IMG/VR virus record: IMGVR_UViG_3300042567_000910
Span: 1 to 28,063 of that record
Source of the DNA: a virus
DNA: 28,063 bases
Direction: 5' to 3' (one strand)
Part shown: one piece after another, positions 1 through 6,199 of the stretch
How the letters are laid out: every line of letters begins with the position of its first letter
How positions within the stretch are numbered: the stretch's first letter is position 1
Notes under the pieces: model-generated
Seen by the model: the letters and a program-made list of their open reading frames with translations, nothing else
Told to the model about the DNA's origin: nothing
Database searches by the model: none
Made by a program: the position numbers and the translations under genes

Positions 1-969
1 AAGGCCGCATCTTTCGGCGTTACTTCCTTGGCCGTAGCTATGGCATCAATGGCCTTGTACATGGCGTTCAAAGACGACGAAGATTTCAAGCAGCGCGACG
101 AGTGGGACCGGGATAACTTCTGGTGGTTCAAGCTCCCCGGCATGGACTACGCATTCCGCGTACCCAAACCTTTTGAGATCGGCGCACTGGGCACGATCGC
201 AGAGCGTACCTTGGAGCAGATCATTGACGAAGACGCAGAGGGCAAGCAGTTTGAAAGCAGTATCAAGCGCATGCTGGGCGATACGTTTGCCATGAATCCT
301 ACGCCTCAATTCATTAAGCCATTGATCGATCTGTACGCCAACAAAGACAGCTTCACCGGATCGCCTATTGAGAGCGCAGGCATGGAGCGCCTGTCCAAGC
401 AAGAGCGTATGACAGACACCACTAGCCCATTGGCGCAGGCAGTGGCCTACACAACCCAAGCTTTTGGCGAGAAGGGTGAGCTCTCCCCTGTGCAGGTGGA
501 GTACGCCATCAAGGCTTACTTTGGCTGGCTGGGCGGGACCGTGGCGGAGACTAGCCACTATGCGACCATGCCGTTCCGCGAGGGTGCATACCCTGACGCC
601 AAGCTCATGGACCGGGTCAGTGTTGGCTTTATTAAAGAGCTACCGTCGAACCAGTCCAAGTATGTGAATGCTTTCTACGAGAGCAACAAGCAGATCAGCC
701 AAGCCTACGCCGACATGCGGCACTTCTCCGAAGCCAATGAAATGGACAAAGTCATTGAAATTATGGAAGAGAAGGGCGATTTGATTGCCTTGCAGAAGAT
801 TTATGACCACACAGCCAAGAGCATGGCTAATGTACGGAAGCAAATTAAGATAATTATGAACGACACATCGATGGACGGTGCCGAGAAACGGGAAGAGATC
901 GACCGCTTAAAAGGCATCATCAGCATGTATGCCCAACAAGCCGAAGATGTAAGGAAGTCCCTGAAATAA
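1..969 (+). CDS. C-terminal part of large internal virion protein (LPD38-like), 5' truncated
   Basis: The reading frame is open from base 1, so the gene begins upstream and only the last 322 residues are present; the TTG at base 28 and the ATG at 40 are internal. The segment FRVPKPFEIGA followed by an acidic, helix-rich stretch resembles the large polyvalent protein-associated domain 38 (LPD38) that closes very long virion proteins in podovirus-type phages. The last 100 residues are charged and look alpha-helical or coiled-coil. Such proteins are carried inside the capsid and ejected with the DNA. It is followed at once by a palindromic hairpin and by a convergent minus-strand operon. The family call is from memory of the motif; the late-gene role is inferred from it. 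Confidence 0.7.
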   Translation, partial: KAASFGVTSLAVAMASMALYMAFKDDEDFKQRDEWDRDNFWWFKLPGMDYAFRVPKPFEIGALGTIAERTLEQIIDEDAEGKQFESSIKRMLGDTFAMNPTPQFIKPLIDLYANKDSFTGSPIESAGMERLSKQERMTDTTSPLAQAVAYTTQAFGEKGELSPVQVEYAIKAYFGWLGGTVAETSHYATMPFREGAYPDAKLMDRVSVGFIKELPSNQSKYVNAFYESNKQISQAYADMRHFSEANEMDKVIEIMEEKGDLIALQKIYDHTAKSMANVRKQIKIIMNDTSMDGAEKREEIDRLKGIISMYAQQAEDVRKSLK

Positions 970-970
970 C

Positions 971-1004
971 TCAGGGAACCCAAACTCTTGGGTTGCTTTC
1001 TATT
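971..1004 (+). terminator. Hairpin at convergent gene ends; copy 1 of the 18-bp palindrome
   Basis: AACCCAA (977-983), loop ACTC, TTGGGTT (988-994), then GCTTTCTATTTT. The stem plus T-rich tract just after the stop at 969 fits an intrinsic terminator for the virion gene. The same palindrome recurs at 5657-5674 and 19706-19723, where it sits in promoter regions, so an operator role is also possible. Confidence 0.55.
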
Positions 1005-1278
1005 TTCCGCCTGTGGTTAACCTGTGGACAACTCGTTGAATGGTAACGTTTAGCGCGTCCAGTTCGTCCATTTTCCGTATGATCCATGCACGTTTTTGCC
1101 CGTGCCATCCCATCATTGAGCCTTGGTGGCAGTCGTAGCACAGGGCCACCACCGTGTACTGGTAGTGTTGCTTGACGTGGTGGGCGGAGCTAGGGCCGGG
1201 AGCATCACACACGCTGCATGGCAATTCCTTGACCATGGCAACGTACTCCTTTTCCTTGGCGGTGAGGGTATTGTTCAC
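1000..1278 (-). CDS. Ref-like HNH protein (RecA-dependent nuclease family)
   Basis: 92 residues. The order CSVC (21-24), HH (33-34) and CYDCH (47-51) gives a Cys4-type zinc knuckle around an HNH-like core. It resembles the Ref/RecA-dependent nuclease family, in which phage P1 Ref cuts DNA inside RecA filaments. The start is a GTG at 1278 that overlaps the stop of the upstream gene (GTGA), implying translational coupling; a GAGAAAG ribosome site lies upstream. It is the last gene of the leftward recombination operon, next to SSB and ERF genes, which suits a role in recombination or double-strand-break processing. A generic phage HNH or a DUF968-like protein is the main alternative. Confidence 0.6.
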   Translation of the reverse strand: MNNTLTAKEKEYVAMVKELPCSVCDAPGPSSAHHVKQHYQYTVVALCYDCHQGSMMGWHGQKRAWIIRKMDELDALNVTIQRVVHRLTTGGK

Positions 1279-1475
1279 AGCCGATTCTTTCTCTCGGCCA
1301 TCATGGCCTCTGCCATATTAAAAACAACCGCTGCTTTTGATACGCCTTCCGGGACGTCAATAAGCCGGAGCATGGCAAAACCAGCGTACCAATCCAGCAT
1401 AGTGATCTCCTGAATGGATGGGACCGGCTCCTTTTCGGCCAGTGCAGCCAGCCCCTCTTTACGTTTTGTTGCCAT
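1275..1475 (-). CDS. Small phage protein of unknown function
   Basis: 66 residues from the ATG at 1475, chosen because GGAG lies 6 bases upstream; a longer reading starting at 1517 has no such site. The end pattern WYAGFAML...AEAMMAER resembles the protein encoded at 7691-7909 (RDYFAAKAM...ADAMMAAR). Both look like the very common small phage family with a 'DYFA-KAM ... A-AMM--R' layout, whose function is unknown. The gene overlaps the upstream ribbon-helix-helix gene by 17 bases and the downstream Ref-like gene by 4, so all three are probably translated together. Confidence 0.65.
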   Translation of the reverse strand: MATKRKEGLAALAEKEPVPSIQEITMLDWYAGFAMLRLIDVPEGVSKAAVVFNMAEAMMAERKNRL

Positions 1476-1758
1476 CGTGTACTCCAATCCTTTTTTCAAG
1501 CTGCTCAGCAAGCGCATCGGAAATCAATTGGTCGTGAACGGCAATATTATTGGCCCATGAATCTGCCTTGATGATCTTGATGGCATCGCGCATTCCTTTG
1601 GTGTAGCCGCTGGAGAATGCATCGTCACCCTCGATGATCATGGTGATGGCATCACGGACTATGGCAGACGCCTTACGGCCCTTGGCTGCCTCTTTAAGCT
1701 TGAGGTATACATCCTCTCGCAGGTGTACTGAGTAAGGTACTAAACGTTTTGTTTCCAT
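1459..1758 (-). CDS. Ribbon-helix-helix DNA-binding protein
   Basis: 99 residues. Residues 7-42 show the Arc/CopG/MetJ ribbon-helix-helix pattern: a short strand (PYSVHLRED) followed by two helices with LKEAAKGRKASAIVRDAI. This fold binds DNA as a dimer and is used in phage regulators and antitoxins. The C-terminal half is charged and unassigned. It overlaps its upstream neighbour by 19 bases and the downstream gene by 17. A toxin-antitoxin pair was considered, but the downstream product does not resemble a toxin. A regulator of the early operon is the simplest reading. Confidence 0.65.
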   Translation of the reverse strand: METKRLVPYSVHLREDVYLKLKEAAKGRKASAIVRDAITMIIEGDDAFSSGYTKGMRDAIKIIKADSWANNIAVHDQLISDALAEQLEKRIGVHDGNKT

Positions 1759-2159
1759 GCTAAAAATTCCTGTTGTATTGTCATAAAGTAACGCAGCGCG
1801 TCACGGTTTTCCTTGAGCTCCGACCTTGAGCTAATCCCAAGTTCAGTGCGCAGCCAGTCTGTCGCCTCCTCCTCGCTTTCATCAAACGTCTGACCTTTTT
1901 CAATCAGGAATTTATGGAACAAAGGATCACGGCAAAGTATTGCTGCCATGGTCACAGGGTTGTTAGGGTACTCTTGCTCGCGGTTCAATGGTTTGTTTTC
2001 GCCATTAAGCCGGACCATTACAACCTGATACCGCGCCCCAACGAAGTCACGAAGTATCTCTTCGGGGACCTCGTCAGGATGCAGTGACAGCGTCAAGACG
2101 TAGCCTGTGCGATTCTGATTCATCGCAATCTTTACGGCCTCAAATTGACTTGTACGCAT
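1740..2159 (-). CDS. Conserved phage protein of unknown function next to ssb
   Basis: 139 residues, ATG at 2159, two bases after the SSB stop. The N-terminal half carries a beta-rich pattern (VLTLSLHPDEVPEEI, then YQVVMVRLNGE), and the C-terminal half reads as helices around CRDPLFHKFL. I recall similar proteins beside SSB or annealing genes in Burkholderiales phages, and know no function. Its place in the recombination operon suggests a role in DNA metabolism; that is inference only. No catalytic motif or membrane segment is visible. Confidence 0.6.
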   Translation of the reverse strand: MRTSQFEAVKIAMNQNRTGYVLTLSLHPDEVPEEILRDFVGARYQVVMVRLNGENKPLNREQEYPNNPVTMAAILCRDPLFHKFLIEKGQTFDESEEEATDWLRTELGISSRSELKENRDALRYFMTIQQEFLAWKQNV

Positions 2160-2161
2160 GA

Positions 2162-2539
2162 TCAGAAAGGCAAATCTTCGTCTACGATCGGCTCAACAAC
2201 GCGCTCTTTTGTTTGCTGGCGGGGCTCCTCGCTATCACGTCGACCGCCCTGCAGCGCTACGTCATTGACGCGCACATCCATAGACTTGCGTTGAGCACCC
2301 TCCTTATCAACCCATTCCCGCTCGGTAATAGTTCCCGATACAGTGACGGCCTGACCCTTAACAAGGTACGGGGCAAGGCTCTCTGCGCGCTTACCGAACA
2401 GGCTGCAATTCCACCAAATGGTTCCTTTGTCCTTGCCCATGGAGTCGGCAATGGAGAAGTTACAAATAGCGTCGCCGCTGTTTAGGTGCTTCACCTCGGC
2501 TGCGCGGCCAAGCTGGCCTGCAATGGTAATGACGTTCAT
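2162..2539 (-). CDS. ssb: Single-stranded DNA-binding protein
   Basis: 125 residues. Residues 1-98 match the bacterial SSB OB-fold (N-terminal NVITIAGQLGR, WWNCSLFGKRAE, YLVKGQAVTVSGTI), and the last six are DEDLPF, the acidic tip that binds partner repair and replication proteins. The linker is short. It protects single-stranded DNA during phage replication and recombination. Its start overlaps the ERF gene stop by 4 bases (ATGA), so the annealing protein and SSB are made as a coupled pair, a common phage arrangement. Confidence 0.95.
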   Translation of the reverse strand: MNVITIAGQLGRAAEVKHLNSGDAICNFSIADSMGKDKGTIWWNCSLFGKRAESLAPYLVKGQAVTVSGTITEREWVDKEGAQRKSMDVRVNDVALQGGRRDSEEPRQQTKERVVEPIVDEDLPF

Positions 2540-3246
2540 GCTTGATCCTTAAATTTAGTACGTGCTGATTTGAAATCGCCCATAAGGCTTTCGTATTGCT
2601 CTGCTGCTACAACCTTGAGGTGGTCGTAAATGTTACGGTTAACCTTGAAGATTGACATAACGTCGGTTTCGTTCTGTGCCTGCTCCAGCGCTACGCCGGT
2701 GGTGGCTAGGACCAAATCGATCCACATCTTTACATCGGTACCGGGCTTTGTTTCCACCTTGATAAACCATGCGCCGTCGCTAGGTGTGCCGTCGCTCTTG
2801 CCTTGCATTGCCTCGGGTGCAGCCGCCGCCACTGGACGGGCCGCAGGTTTAGCCTTTGGGGCTGGTGCTTCGGAGCCGCTGGTGGCGTCAAGGACGTCGT
2901 GCTCAACAATCTCCATGGCAGTCATCCACAGGTAACGACGCTGGTAGGTTTCCACTGCTCCAAGGTTTTGGATTGGGTGGGTGCCTTTCAGGTTCGCTTC
3001 CGCCATAGGGCTGGTGATCACGATGCTGGTGTTATCTTCCACGTCCGTAATGGTTAGGGATGCAACCTCGGCCGTATACGAAACTACGCCGCACAGGCCG
3101 TGCTTATAAAAGATGCTTTGGATTTCCGGCAAGAAGTCGCCGAGCTCGAAATAAGAATAGCCAGCAAACTTATTAAGGCCAGACTTCTTCAGCTTCGTTC
3201 CCTGCAGATCAATGCGGGACATCATTAATTTTTTATATACAGACAT
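2536..3246 (-). CDS. ERF-family single-strand annealing protein
   Basis: 236 residues. The N-terminal 125 residues carry the ERF superfamily signature (KKSGLNKFAGYSYFEL, then DFLPEI, a central VVSYTAEVASLTI strand region and QRRYLWMTAMEI). ERF proteins, named after P22 Erf, anneal complementary single strands in RecA-independent recombination and can circularise phage DNA. An Ala/Pro/Lys-rich linker (about 125-150) leads to a C-terminal helical domain (about 155-236) that I do not recognise. Coupling to SSB by ATGA and proximity to a PD-(D/E)XK nuclease gene complete a recombination module. Confidence 0.85.
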   Translation of the reverse strand: MSVYKKLMMSRIDLQGTKLKKSGLNKFAGYSYFELGDFLPEIQSIFYKHGLCGVVSYTAEVASLTITDVEDNTSIVITSPMAEANLKGTHPIQNLGAVETYQRRYLWMTAMEIVEHDVLDATSGSEAPAPKAKPAARPVAAAAPEAMQGKSDGTPSDGAWFIKVETKPGTDVKMWIDLVLATTGVALEQAQNETDVMSIFKVNRNIYDHLKVVAAEQYESLMGDFKSARTKFKDQA

Positions 3247-3254
3247 ATAGACCT

Positions 3255-3539
3255 TTAAGCTTTAGTTGATGGACGGCCACGGCGTTTTGCTGGAGCACGG
3301 CCACGGCGTTTGGTGGGAGTGCCGTCCTTATTAAATCCGTATGGCGCTAAAGGGGGAATATTAGGTGCCATTTCATCAAAAATTGTTGGCTTAGCAGGCT
3401 CATCTTTCTGAATGCTTTCCAATAAACTTTTATCAAGGTAATGGATCAAGCGATTCACTTTGTTGAACGGCAGGGGCAGTAAAGCCGTGATGATGGTTTC
3501 TATCTCGTTGTAAGCGAGGGTGACGTTTAAGATTTTCAT
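3255..3539 (-). CDS. Small protein with AT-hook-like basic tail
   Basis: 94 residues from the ATG at 3539; a longer reading would need the TTG at 3569. The body (ILNVTLAYNEIETIITAL...YLDKSLLESI) looks like two or three helices. The last 20 residues repeat a KRRGR-x-PAKRRGRP pattern, similar to AT-hooks or the tails of histone-like proteins, so DNA binding is likely. The DNA encoding the tail carries a matching direct repeat (GCACGGCCACGGCGTTT-like units near 3270-3310). It sits between the MazG-like and ERF genes. No family was recognised. Confidence 0.6.
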   Translation of the reverse strand: MKILNVTLAYNEIETIITALLPLPFNKVNRLIHYLDKSLLESIQKDEPAKPTIFDEMAPNIPPLAPYGFNKDGTPTKRRGRAPAKRRGRPSTKA

Positions 3540-3555
3540 GTTTACTTTCAAGTGG

Positions 3556-3861
3556 TTATTCTTTAACAAAGACGCCGTTTTCTAGCAGCGTCCCTTTTCT
3601 GTGTTGTATTTCACGGTAAGCGGAATACAGGCAGTCAACAAGGTTAATGTCTTGCAGGGCGCAGTAGTTGATCAGGCATACAACAACATCACCTACGCCG
3701 TCCTTGATGCCACCAAGGTCGTTTTTAATTGTTGCATCTGCAAGTTCACCAAGCTCGCTCATAGCTTTTAAAAGCTGGGTGGCTGGCGTAGAGTTAGGAA
3801 TGATCTGCCTAGCCTCTGCCCATTGGACAACCTTCATTTCAATTTCTGCATACGATGGCAT
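3556..3861 (-). CDS. MazG-like nucleotide pyrophosphohydrolase
   Basis: 101 residues. The all-alpha NTP-PPase pattern is clear: SELGELADA (35-43) gives the ExxE metal-binding helix, and DGVGDVVVCLINY (54-66) gives the second acidic helix; AYREIQHRKG (81-90) closes the fold. Phage MazG-like enzymes hydrolyse (d)NTPs or related nucleotides to the monophosphate and may tune host nucleotide pools. The ATG at 3861 is preceded by AAAGGATTTAT. A 106-base gap holding a tRNA T-arm-like motif separates it from the gene upstream. Confidence 0.8.
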   Translation of the reverse strand: MPSYAEIEMKVVQWAEARQIIPNSTPATQLLKAMSELGELADATIKNDLGGIKDGVGDVVVCLINYCALQDINLVDCLYSAYREIQHRKGTLLENGVFVKE

Positions 3862-3923
3862 ATAAATCCTTTAAGGTTGGGGTACTCGCTGCGTCTGTTG
3901 CGCCACGCCATGTCGTTGCCTAG

Positions 3924-3942
3924 TGCTGGAATCGAACCAAGA
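3924..3942 (-). other. tRNA T-arm-like sequence without the rest of a tRNA
   Basis: On the minus strand the sequence GGTTCGATTCC (3938-3928) matches the conserved T-arm of bacterial tRNAs, with four of five T-stem pairs possible. The flanking 60 bases give no matching acceptor strand, D-arm or anticodon arm, so I do not call a tRNA. A fragment of a host tRNA, a past attachment site or chance are all possible. Confidence 0.3.
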
Positions 3943-3967
3943 ACAGCATCCGCTTTCCCCCAGAAAA

Positions 3968-4117
3968 TCAATAACAAGTCGTATTGCAATTGTTGCCGTA
4001 ACAGCAGGTTGTGCAAGTAACGTACTTCCCGTTAGCGGTGTAGCTGTGCGTAGAGCAAGCCGCCCATGTTGTTGCTGACAAAGTAACAACGTATAAAGCC
4101 AAGATAAGTTTTTTCAT
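3968..4117 (-). CDS. Small secreted cysteine-rich peptide
   Basis: 49 residues. MKK followed by a hydrophobic stretch (LILALYVVTLSATTWAA) is a typical signal peptide, with cleavage likely near residue 20. The mature part of about 29 residues has six cysteines (21, 35, 38, 39, 44, 48) in a CTTCCYGNNCNTTC pattern, enough for three disulfides. AAGGA sits upstream of the ATG at 4117, and the ATG overlaps the previous stop (ATGA). Export to the periplasm and a disulfide-bonded fold are inferred. I know no function; action on the host envelope or superinfection exclusion would fit. Confidence 0.7.
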   Translation of the reverse strand: MKKLILALYVVTLSATTWAACSTHSYTANGKYVTCTTCCYGNNCNTTCY

Positions 4118-4452
4118 GATGTATGTCCTTTTAAAAAAATACGTAAGATTTCTACTGGCGCTTGTTTCCCTGCATCTAAGAAAAGCTGCCGAATTGCTGA
4201 GGCGAAGATGTAGTCGTTAGGTCCTTCCTTTGTTGCTTTACTTGTTATTGCACGGCTTTGTCGTCCAAAAGGAATTTTCAAAGTCGTGTATGAAGATAAA
4301 GCGTTTGAGGTTTTTACAGTAAACCCAAGCTCTTTAGAAGCCTGCTCTGAAATTTCATCTTGAAGCATGTGCTCGTATTTGTTGTGGTTCTCTGCAACCC
4401 AACAATTTAACTTGTATGCCTGCTCGTGGTTAAGGCGGTTATTCTTTCCCAT
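4114..4452 (-). CDS. Hypothetical phage protein
   Basis: 112 residues from the ATG at 4452, which has GGAG six bases upstream; a GTG at 4455 is an alternative. The sequence (NHEQAYKLNCWVAENHNKY, then helices through KELGFTVKTSNALSSYTTL) may hold a helix-turn-helix-like segment near residues 40-60: a helix, a turn at LGFTV and a second helix. That is only a hint. It overlaps the upstream gene by 14 bases and the secreted peptide by 4, so it belongs to the same transcript. No family was recognised. Confidence 0.55.
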   Translation of the reverse strand: MGKNNRLNHEQAYKLNCWVAENHNKYEHMLQDEISEQASKELGFTVKTSNALSSYTTLKIPFGRQSRAITSKATKEGPNDYIFASAIRQLFLDAGKQAPVEILRIFLKGHTS

Positions 4453-4663
4453 CACCTACTCCTTCAATTGATTGTTGATCAGGGTCGCGGTACAACTCTA
4501 CCTTCACGCCGCTGCCGAGCGATTTAACCAAGTCTTCTTGGCTTGCCACGCGGACGGTGAACATTGAATTAGCCACATGAGATAGCGCTTGCTGGCGCAT
4601 GGTTGCTTTTACTAAACGGACTTTGTTGTCCGAGGTTCCTACGAGATAAATACGTTCTGCCAT
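4439..4663 (-). CDS. Conserved small phage protein of unknown function
   Basis: 74 residues. The pattern RIYLVGTSDNKVRLVKAT, then QALSHVANSMFTVRVAS, then a Gly-rich end recalls a widespread small phage family ('YLV...RLV-A....A..HVA...V-VAS--DLV--L-G-KVE'). The family has no known function. The predicted fold is alpha/beta. The ATG is at 4663, four bases after the nuclease stop, with a GGAGT ribosome site within the end of the nuclease gene. Confidence 0.6.
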   Translation of the reverse strand: MAERIYLVGTSDNKVRLVKATMRQQALSHVANSMFTVRVASQEDLVKSLGSGVKVELYRDPDQQSIEGVGDGKE

Positions 4664-4667
4664 AGAG

Positions 4668-5555
4668 TTACTCCTTGGTTGGCTTGTTTGCTAGATAGTT
4701 TTTAAATTGGTCGCAGAACGGCGCTGCCTGACAATAGTTTTGGCACCGTGTTCGCTCACCTTCTCTCACTTCAATAGCGTAGTTCTTTGCATCCTTGATG
4801 GATGACAAAGCTTCCTGCGCTTCCTCATCGGTCTTGTGAACCGACTTAGCACGAACACCGCCAATTTTCTTGACGGCGTATGTAGTTTGCTTTTCCCACA
4901 TTTCTTCTGCTGTGCATTCAGGCATGTCGTCGCCTGCATGTGTAGCGAAATAGGCGTCGTTGTGCAATGACAAACGGCCCTTGATGTATGCCTCACGTTT
5001 CTCTTGTGACCACAATGGGATATCGACGGTAGCCACAGGCGATGATGGATAGCCTTCGCGGTTCACGTCGCGCGCTGCCCAGTCCCGGACAATGGCAATG
5101 ATCTGCAGCTTCTTTACAGGCGTTTGCTTTACCTTCTCTACGAACCATGCGTAGATGTTCAATTGGTTCTCCCAATCGGCCTTAACGTTCATCACAGCCC
5201 ATGCGCCGGTGACTTTGTAGTCGCTGACAATGATGCCGTCTTCTTCTACTTCTTGCAGGTCGATAGCACCACTGATCTTCCAGCCTTCAAACTCGCAGAA
5301 CAGGCGCTCCTCCACGATGTGGTGATCGTCCTTGCCGTGCTCTAAAATTCCATGCACCGCAGAGCCGAACAAAGACCAAACCATTTCGCTGGCGTCCTGC
5401 TCGATGTCGTCCCAGTGCTTGGCTTTAAGCTGCACGATGCGTGGGCTATTGATGATCTCTGTTGCAGAGATTTGAGAGTCCCCCTTTGTGTACTGCGGCC
5501 GCTTAATAACGTTCACAAACGTTTGGGGTAGATTGAATTTATTGGTTAGCTTCAT
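4668..5555 (-). CDS. PD-(D/E)XK (RecB/Cas4-like) nuclease
   Basis: 295 residues from the ATG at 5555, chosen because AGGA lies just upstream; the 63-base extension to 5618 would cross the promoter. Motifs in order: GSAVH (64-68), EE (83-84), GAID (96-99), SDYK (111-114) and QLNIY (131-135), the RecB-family layout with D99, D112 and K114 as the likely active site. Near the end, C271, C275 and C281 resemble the C-terminal cysteines of Cas4/AddB iron-sulfur nucleases; C87 or C213 could be the fourth ligand. It is the first gene of the leftward recombination operon and probably supplies the exonuclease that works with ERF and SSB. Confidence 0.8.
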   Translation of the reverse strand: MKLTNKFNLPQTFVNVIKRPQYTKGDSQISATEIINSPRIVQLKAKHWDDIEQDASEMVWSLFGSAVHGILEHGKDDHHIVEERLFCEFEGWKISGAIDLQEVEEDGIIVSDYKVTGAWAVMNVKADWENQLNIYAWFVEKVKQTPVKKLQIIAIVRDWAARDVNREGYPSSPVATVDIPLWSQEKREAYIKGRLSLHNDAYFATHAGDDMPECTAEEMWEKQTTYAVKKIGGVRAKSVHKTDEEAQEALSSIKDAKNYAIEVREGERTRCQNYCQAAPFCDQFKNYLANKPTKE

Positions 5556-5585
5556 GTTTTCATCCTGTCTGATTGTTCCGGTGCC

Positions 5586-5652
5586 TAATGTAACAGGTAG
5601 CATACCACACGTCAACACCTAATTTAAATTATTTTTTGTTCCTGTTACATTA
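5586..5652. repeat. 12-bp inverted repeat, probable operator pair of the divergent promoters
   Basis: TAATGTAACAGG (5586-5597) and its exact reverse complement CCTGTTACATTA (5641-5652) are 43 bases apart. The left arm covers the -10 of the leftward promoter. The right arm holds an equivalent TACATT (5646-5651) facing the rightward gene at 5690. Related words TAACAGG and CTGTTGCATT recur at 6968-6990 beside a third promoter. Confidence 0.6.
5587..5615 (-). promoter_or_regulatory. Sigma70-type promoter of the leftward recombination operon
   Basis: On the minus strand the -35 TTGACG (5615-5610) and -10 TACATT (5592-5587) are separated by exactly 17 bases, about 30 bases before the nuclease ATG. 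One arm of a 12-bp inverted repeat covers the -10, so repression at this site is likely. Confidence 0.7.
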
Positions 5653-5656
5653 CGGG

Positions 5657-5674
5657 AACCCAAGAGTTTGGGTT
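5657..5674 (+). repeat. Copy 2 of the 18-bp palindrome
   Basis: AACCCAA-GAGT-TTGGGTT, followed by GCTTTA. It starts 5 bases after the right operator arm, where a transcript from the TACATT at 5646-5651 would begin. It could be an operator over the start site or a leader hairpin of the gene at 5690. Confidence 0.6.
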
Positions 5675-5689
5675 GCTTTAGGAAAACCT

Positions 5690-5974
5690 ATGCGAATAGC
5701 TGCACGAAAAGACCGCAATCAGGACGAGATAGTGAAGGCGCTACGGGGCGCAGGAGCCTATGTTAAGCCCATAAACCACGAGGGATTGTTTGATCTACTG
5801 GTATGGCACCAAGGTAAGACGTTCTTCCTTGAGGTGAAGGATGGCGACAAGCCGCCCAGCGCGCGCCGGCTAACCGATGCCGAGCAAAAGTTCCACGACG
5901 AATGGCCGGGTGATAACCTCTTTGTTGTTTGTAGTATTGACGAAGCACTTTACATCATCGCAAATCAACAGTAA
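5690..5974 (+). CDS. VRR-NUC-like small nuclease (PD-(D/E)XK fold)
   Basis: 94 residues from the ATG at 5690, preceded by AGGA at 6-base spacing; the longer frame from 5636 crosses the palindrome and has no ribosome site. E13, then GLFDLLV (32-38, D35), FFLEVK (45-50, E48 and K50) and RLTDAEQKFHDEWPG (60-74) follow the VRR-NUC/Holliday-junction-resolvase-like layout E...D...ExK. Stand-alone VRR-NUC proteins in phages can cut branched DNA. It would therefore suit the recombination module on the other side of the shared control region. A generic endonuclease of the same fold cannot be excluded. Confidence 0.75.
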   Translation: MRIAARKDRNQDEIVKALRGAGAYVKPINHEGLFDLLVWHQGKTFFLEVKDGDKPPSARRLTDAEQKFHDEWPGDNLFVVCSIDEALYIIANQQ

Positions 5975-6019
5975 GATTGCGCTGCACTGTTCATGGGTGC
6001 TTTCTCCTTGTTTGTGATT

Positions 6020-6047
6020 GCGGCTCCTTAACCGGGGCCGCTTTTTT
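6020..6047 (+). terminator. Intrinsic terminator after the VRR-NUC-like gene
   Basis: GCGGCTCC (6020-6027), a 6-base loop and GGGGCCGC (6034-6041) form an 8-bp stem with one wobble pair, followed by six T. It lies 46 bases after the stop at 5974 and closes this transcript before the gene-free region. Confidence 0.85.
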
Positions 6048-6059
6048 CCAAGGGCTAAG

Positions 6060-6129
6060 AAGATTGTGGAATGAGGCGCTTCACTGCGCTGCTGGACAAA
6101 TTTCAGCCGAGAGTGCATTCCACAGTCTT
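6060..6129 (+). ncRNA. Long stem-loop at the start of the gene-free region
   Basis: AAGATTGTGGAATG (6060-6073) pairs with CATTCCACAGTCTT (6116-6129) over 14 positions with a single U-G pair. Within the 42-base interior, GCGC/GCGC and GCTG/CAGC could form two smaller hairpins. No coding frame explains this symmetry. A structured RNA element is likely; its transcript is unknown. Confidence 0.5.
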
Positions 6130-6133
6130 GTTA

Positions 6134-6176
6134 GTGAAAACCGACACCGTGTCGGTTTTGGTGAAAACGTTTTCAC
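6134..6176. repeat. Two adjacent near-perfect palindromes
   Basis: AAAACCGACAC-C-GTGTCGGTTTT (6137-6159) has 11-bp arms around one base. One base further, GTGAAAACGTTTTCAC (6161-6176) is a perfect 16-bp palindrome. The word GTGAAAAC also starts the first unit (6134-6141). The first could act as a weak terminator (stem plus TTTT); the pair also resembles tandem operators. Confidence 0.55.
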
Positions 6177-6199
6177 TTAGACGCATGGGGATTATCAGC

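Noticed and set aside
46-558. Minus-strand frame of 170 residues opposite the virion gene
   Set aside because: It is a codon shadow of the plus-strand gene, with no ribosome site or known motif.
1275-1758. Toxin-antitoxin pair with the ribbon-helix-helix gene
   Set aside because: The following protein belongs to a common small phage family and shows no toxin-like fold or motif, so I call only a regulator.
3880-3970. Possible complete tRNA on the minus strand
   Set aside because: Only the T-arm matches; no acceptor, D or anticodon stem can be built with the flanking bases.
3834-4016. Minus-strand frame of 60 residues across the T-arm-like motif
   Set aside because: It overlaps both the cysteine-rich peptide gene and the MazG-like gene in another frame; GSIPA in it is simply the translated tRNA T-arm word.
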